A stretch of 7,706 nucleotides of DNA from Pseudomonadota bacterium (GTDB lineage: Bacteria; Pseudomonadota; Alphaproteobacteria; Rhizobiales; Rhizobiaceae), in contig JAEWFU010000533.1 in the NCBI GenBank assembly GCA_023388675.1, forward strand, positions 1 through 7,706, written 5' to 3'. A model generated the notes under the pieces. It did not search any database and was not told the DNA's origin. It saw nothing but the letters and a program-made list of their open reading frames with translations. Position 1 is the first letter of the stretch. The number at the start of each line of letters is the position of its first letter. This document shows positions 6,884 through 7,706 of this stretch, in pieces. The position numbers were made by a program, and so were the translations under genes.

Positions 6884-7674
6884 GCGTCGCCTCCCTTGTT
6901 CTTCGCCGGGCGGTTCTTGAGGCCGCGGCCCAGATAGGCCTCGATCACATGCTCGTCGGCCTTGACCTCCTCGGCAGTGCCCTGCGCCAGCACCTTGCCT
7001 TCCGCCATGACGATGACGGGGTCGCAGAGGCGGCCGATGAAATCCATGTCGTGCTCGATCATGCAGAAAGTGTAGCCGCGCTCCTTGTTGAGGCGGATGA
7101 TGGCGTCGCCCAGCGTGTTGAGCAGCGTGCGGTTGACGCCAGCACCCACCTCGTCGAGGAAGACGATCTTGGCATCGACCATCATGGTGCGGCCGAGCTC
7201 GAGAAGCTTCTTCTGGCCGCCAGAGAGATTGCCCGCCAGCTCGTCGGCGACATGGGATATCTCGAGGAACTCAATGACCTCGTCGGCGCGGGCGCGCACC
7301 TCCTCCTCGCGGGCACGCACCTTGCCCGGCCGCAGCCACACGTCGATGAGTTGCTCGCCCGGCTGGCTTTCGGGAACCATCATCAGGTTCTCGCGGACAG
7401 TCAGCGTCGAGAATTCGTGCGCGATCTGGAAGGTGCGCAGCAGCCCCTTGTGGAACAGCTCGTGCGGGGTGAGGTCGGTGATGTCCTCGTCGCCAAGCCA
7501 GACGGTTCCGGAGGACGGCTTGTAGTGGCCTGCGATGACGTTGAAGAGCGTGGTCTTGCCGGCGCCGTTCGGGCCGATCAGACCGGTGATCGAACCCTTG
7601 GCGATCTCGATGCTCGCCCCGTCAACCGCCCTGATGCCTCCGAAATGCATATGCAGATCGTCTACACGGATCAT
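6880..7674 (-). CDS. livG: Branched-chain amino acid-type ABC ATPase LivG
   Basis: The partner ATPase of LivF. The 264-residue product has Walker A GPNGAGKT (34-41), Q-loop Q83 (TFQ), signature LSGGQ (150-154), Walker B IVFLDE (170-175) with catalytic E175, and H-loop H208 in IEHD. The long insert between Q-loop and signature (about 100-148) and the C-terminal region GTAEEVKADEHVIEAYLG (232-249) are the LivG/LptB-type layout. The segment after Walker B reads DEVGAGVN (174-181) where most LivG proteins have DEPAAGLN, a small departure in the D-loop. The start ATG at 7674-7672 has AGGGGA (7685-7680) five bases upstream and is followed at once by the conserved MIRVDDLHMHFGG. It is the first complete gene of the operon in the window. 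Any promoter must lie beyond the right edge if the gene upstream is real. Confidence 0.95.
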   Translation of the reverse strand: MIRVDDLHMHFGGIRAVDGASIEIAKGSITGLIGPNGAGKTTLFNVIAGHYKPSSGTVWLGDEDITDLTPHELFHKGLLRTFQIAHEFSTLTVRENLMMVPESQPGEQLIDVWLRPGKVRAREEEVRARADEVIEFLEISHVADELAGNLSGGQKKLLELGRTMMVDAKIVFLDEVGAGVNRTLLNTLGDAIIRLNKERGYTFCMIEHDMDFIGRLCDPVIVMAEGKVLAQGTAEEVKADEHVIEAYLGRGLKNRPAKNKGGDA

Positions 7675-7706
7675 TCGGTTCCCCTGAGCCGTTTGCGGCC
7701 CTTGTT
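7671..7706 (-). CDS. Possible 3' end of an upstream gene coupled to livG
   Basis: Reading the minus strand from the right edge, one frame gives NKGRKRLRGTE followed by TGA at 7673-7671. That stop overlaps the livG start in the same ATGA arrangement used at livG-livF and livH-livM. This suggests another operon gene ends here, with a basic C-terminus. Only 11 codons are visible, so no family can be named. The other two frames are also open across these 32 bases, so chance is quite possible and this could instead be a leader. Confidence 0.3.
   Translation of the reverse strand, partial: NKGRKRLRGTE

Overview
This GC-rich window looks like a chromosomal segment from an alphaproteobacterium, most likely Rhizobiales and of a Mesorhizobium/Phyllobacteriaceae flavour. 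The reasons are the argH / small lipoprotein / lysA order with a divergent tlpA, the protein sequences, and the 'GTCATCCCGG...GGGACCCATTG' palindromic repeats. Genus is an inference. No tRNA, rRNA, CRISPR array, transposase or phage gene is visible.

Layout. (1) 1-2640, minus strand: an amino-acid biosynthesis cluster transcribed argH, then a 70-residue LptM-like lipoprotein gene, then lysA, which runs off the left edge. Gaps are 34 and 12 bases, so this is probably one transcript. ArgH makes the last step to arginine and LysA the last step to lysine. (2) 2681-3349, plus strand: tlpA, a membrane-anchored thioredoxin-like protein, divergent from argH across only 40 bases. (3) 3350-3847: a gene-free stretch between convergent tlpA and livM. 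It is filled mainly by two direct copies of a 181-203 bp palindromic repeat whose ends are inverted repeats of about 47 bases. (4) 3848-7674, minus strand: a tightly coupled ABC importer operon of the branched-chain amino acid (LivGFHM) class, in the order livG, livF, livH, livM. The genes overlap by 4 bases (ATGA) or are separated by 4 bases. A possible 3' end of one more upstream gene is seen at 7671-7706. No substrate-binding protein gene lies inside the window, so the true substrate cannot be fixed.

How it works together. LivH and LivM would form the inner-membrane channel and LivG and LivF the ATPase pair. A periplasmic binding protein encoded elsewhere would deliver substrate, probably branched-chain or other amino acids or amides. 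The argH-lysA cluster and tlpA are housekeeping.

No clearly new biological system was found. The most worthwhile items are the paired REPIN/RIME-like repeats, the extended LivM permease, the modified LivG Walker B/D-loop, and the possible coupled gene upstream of livG.
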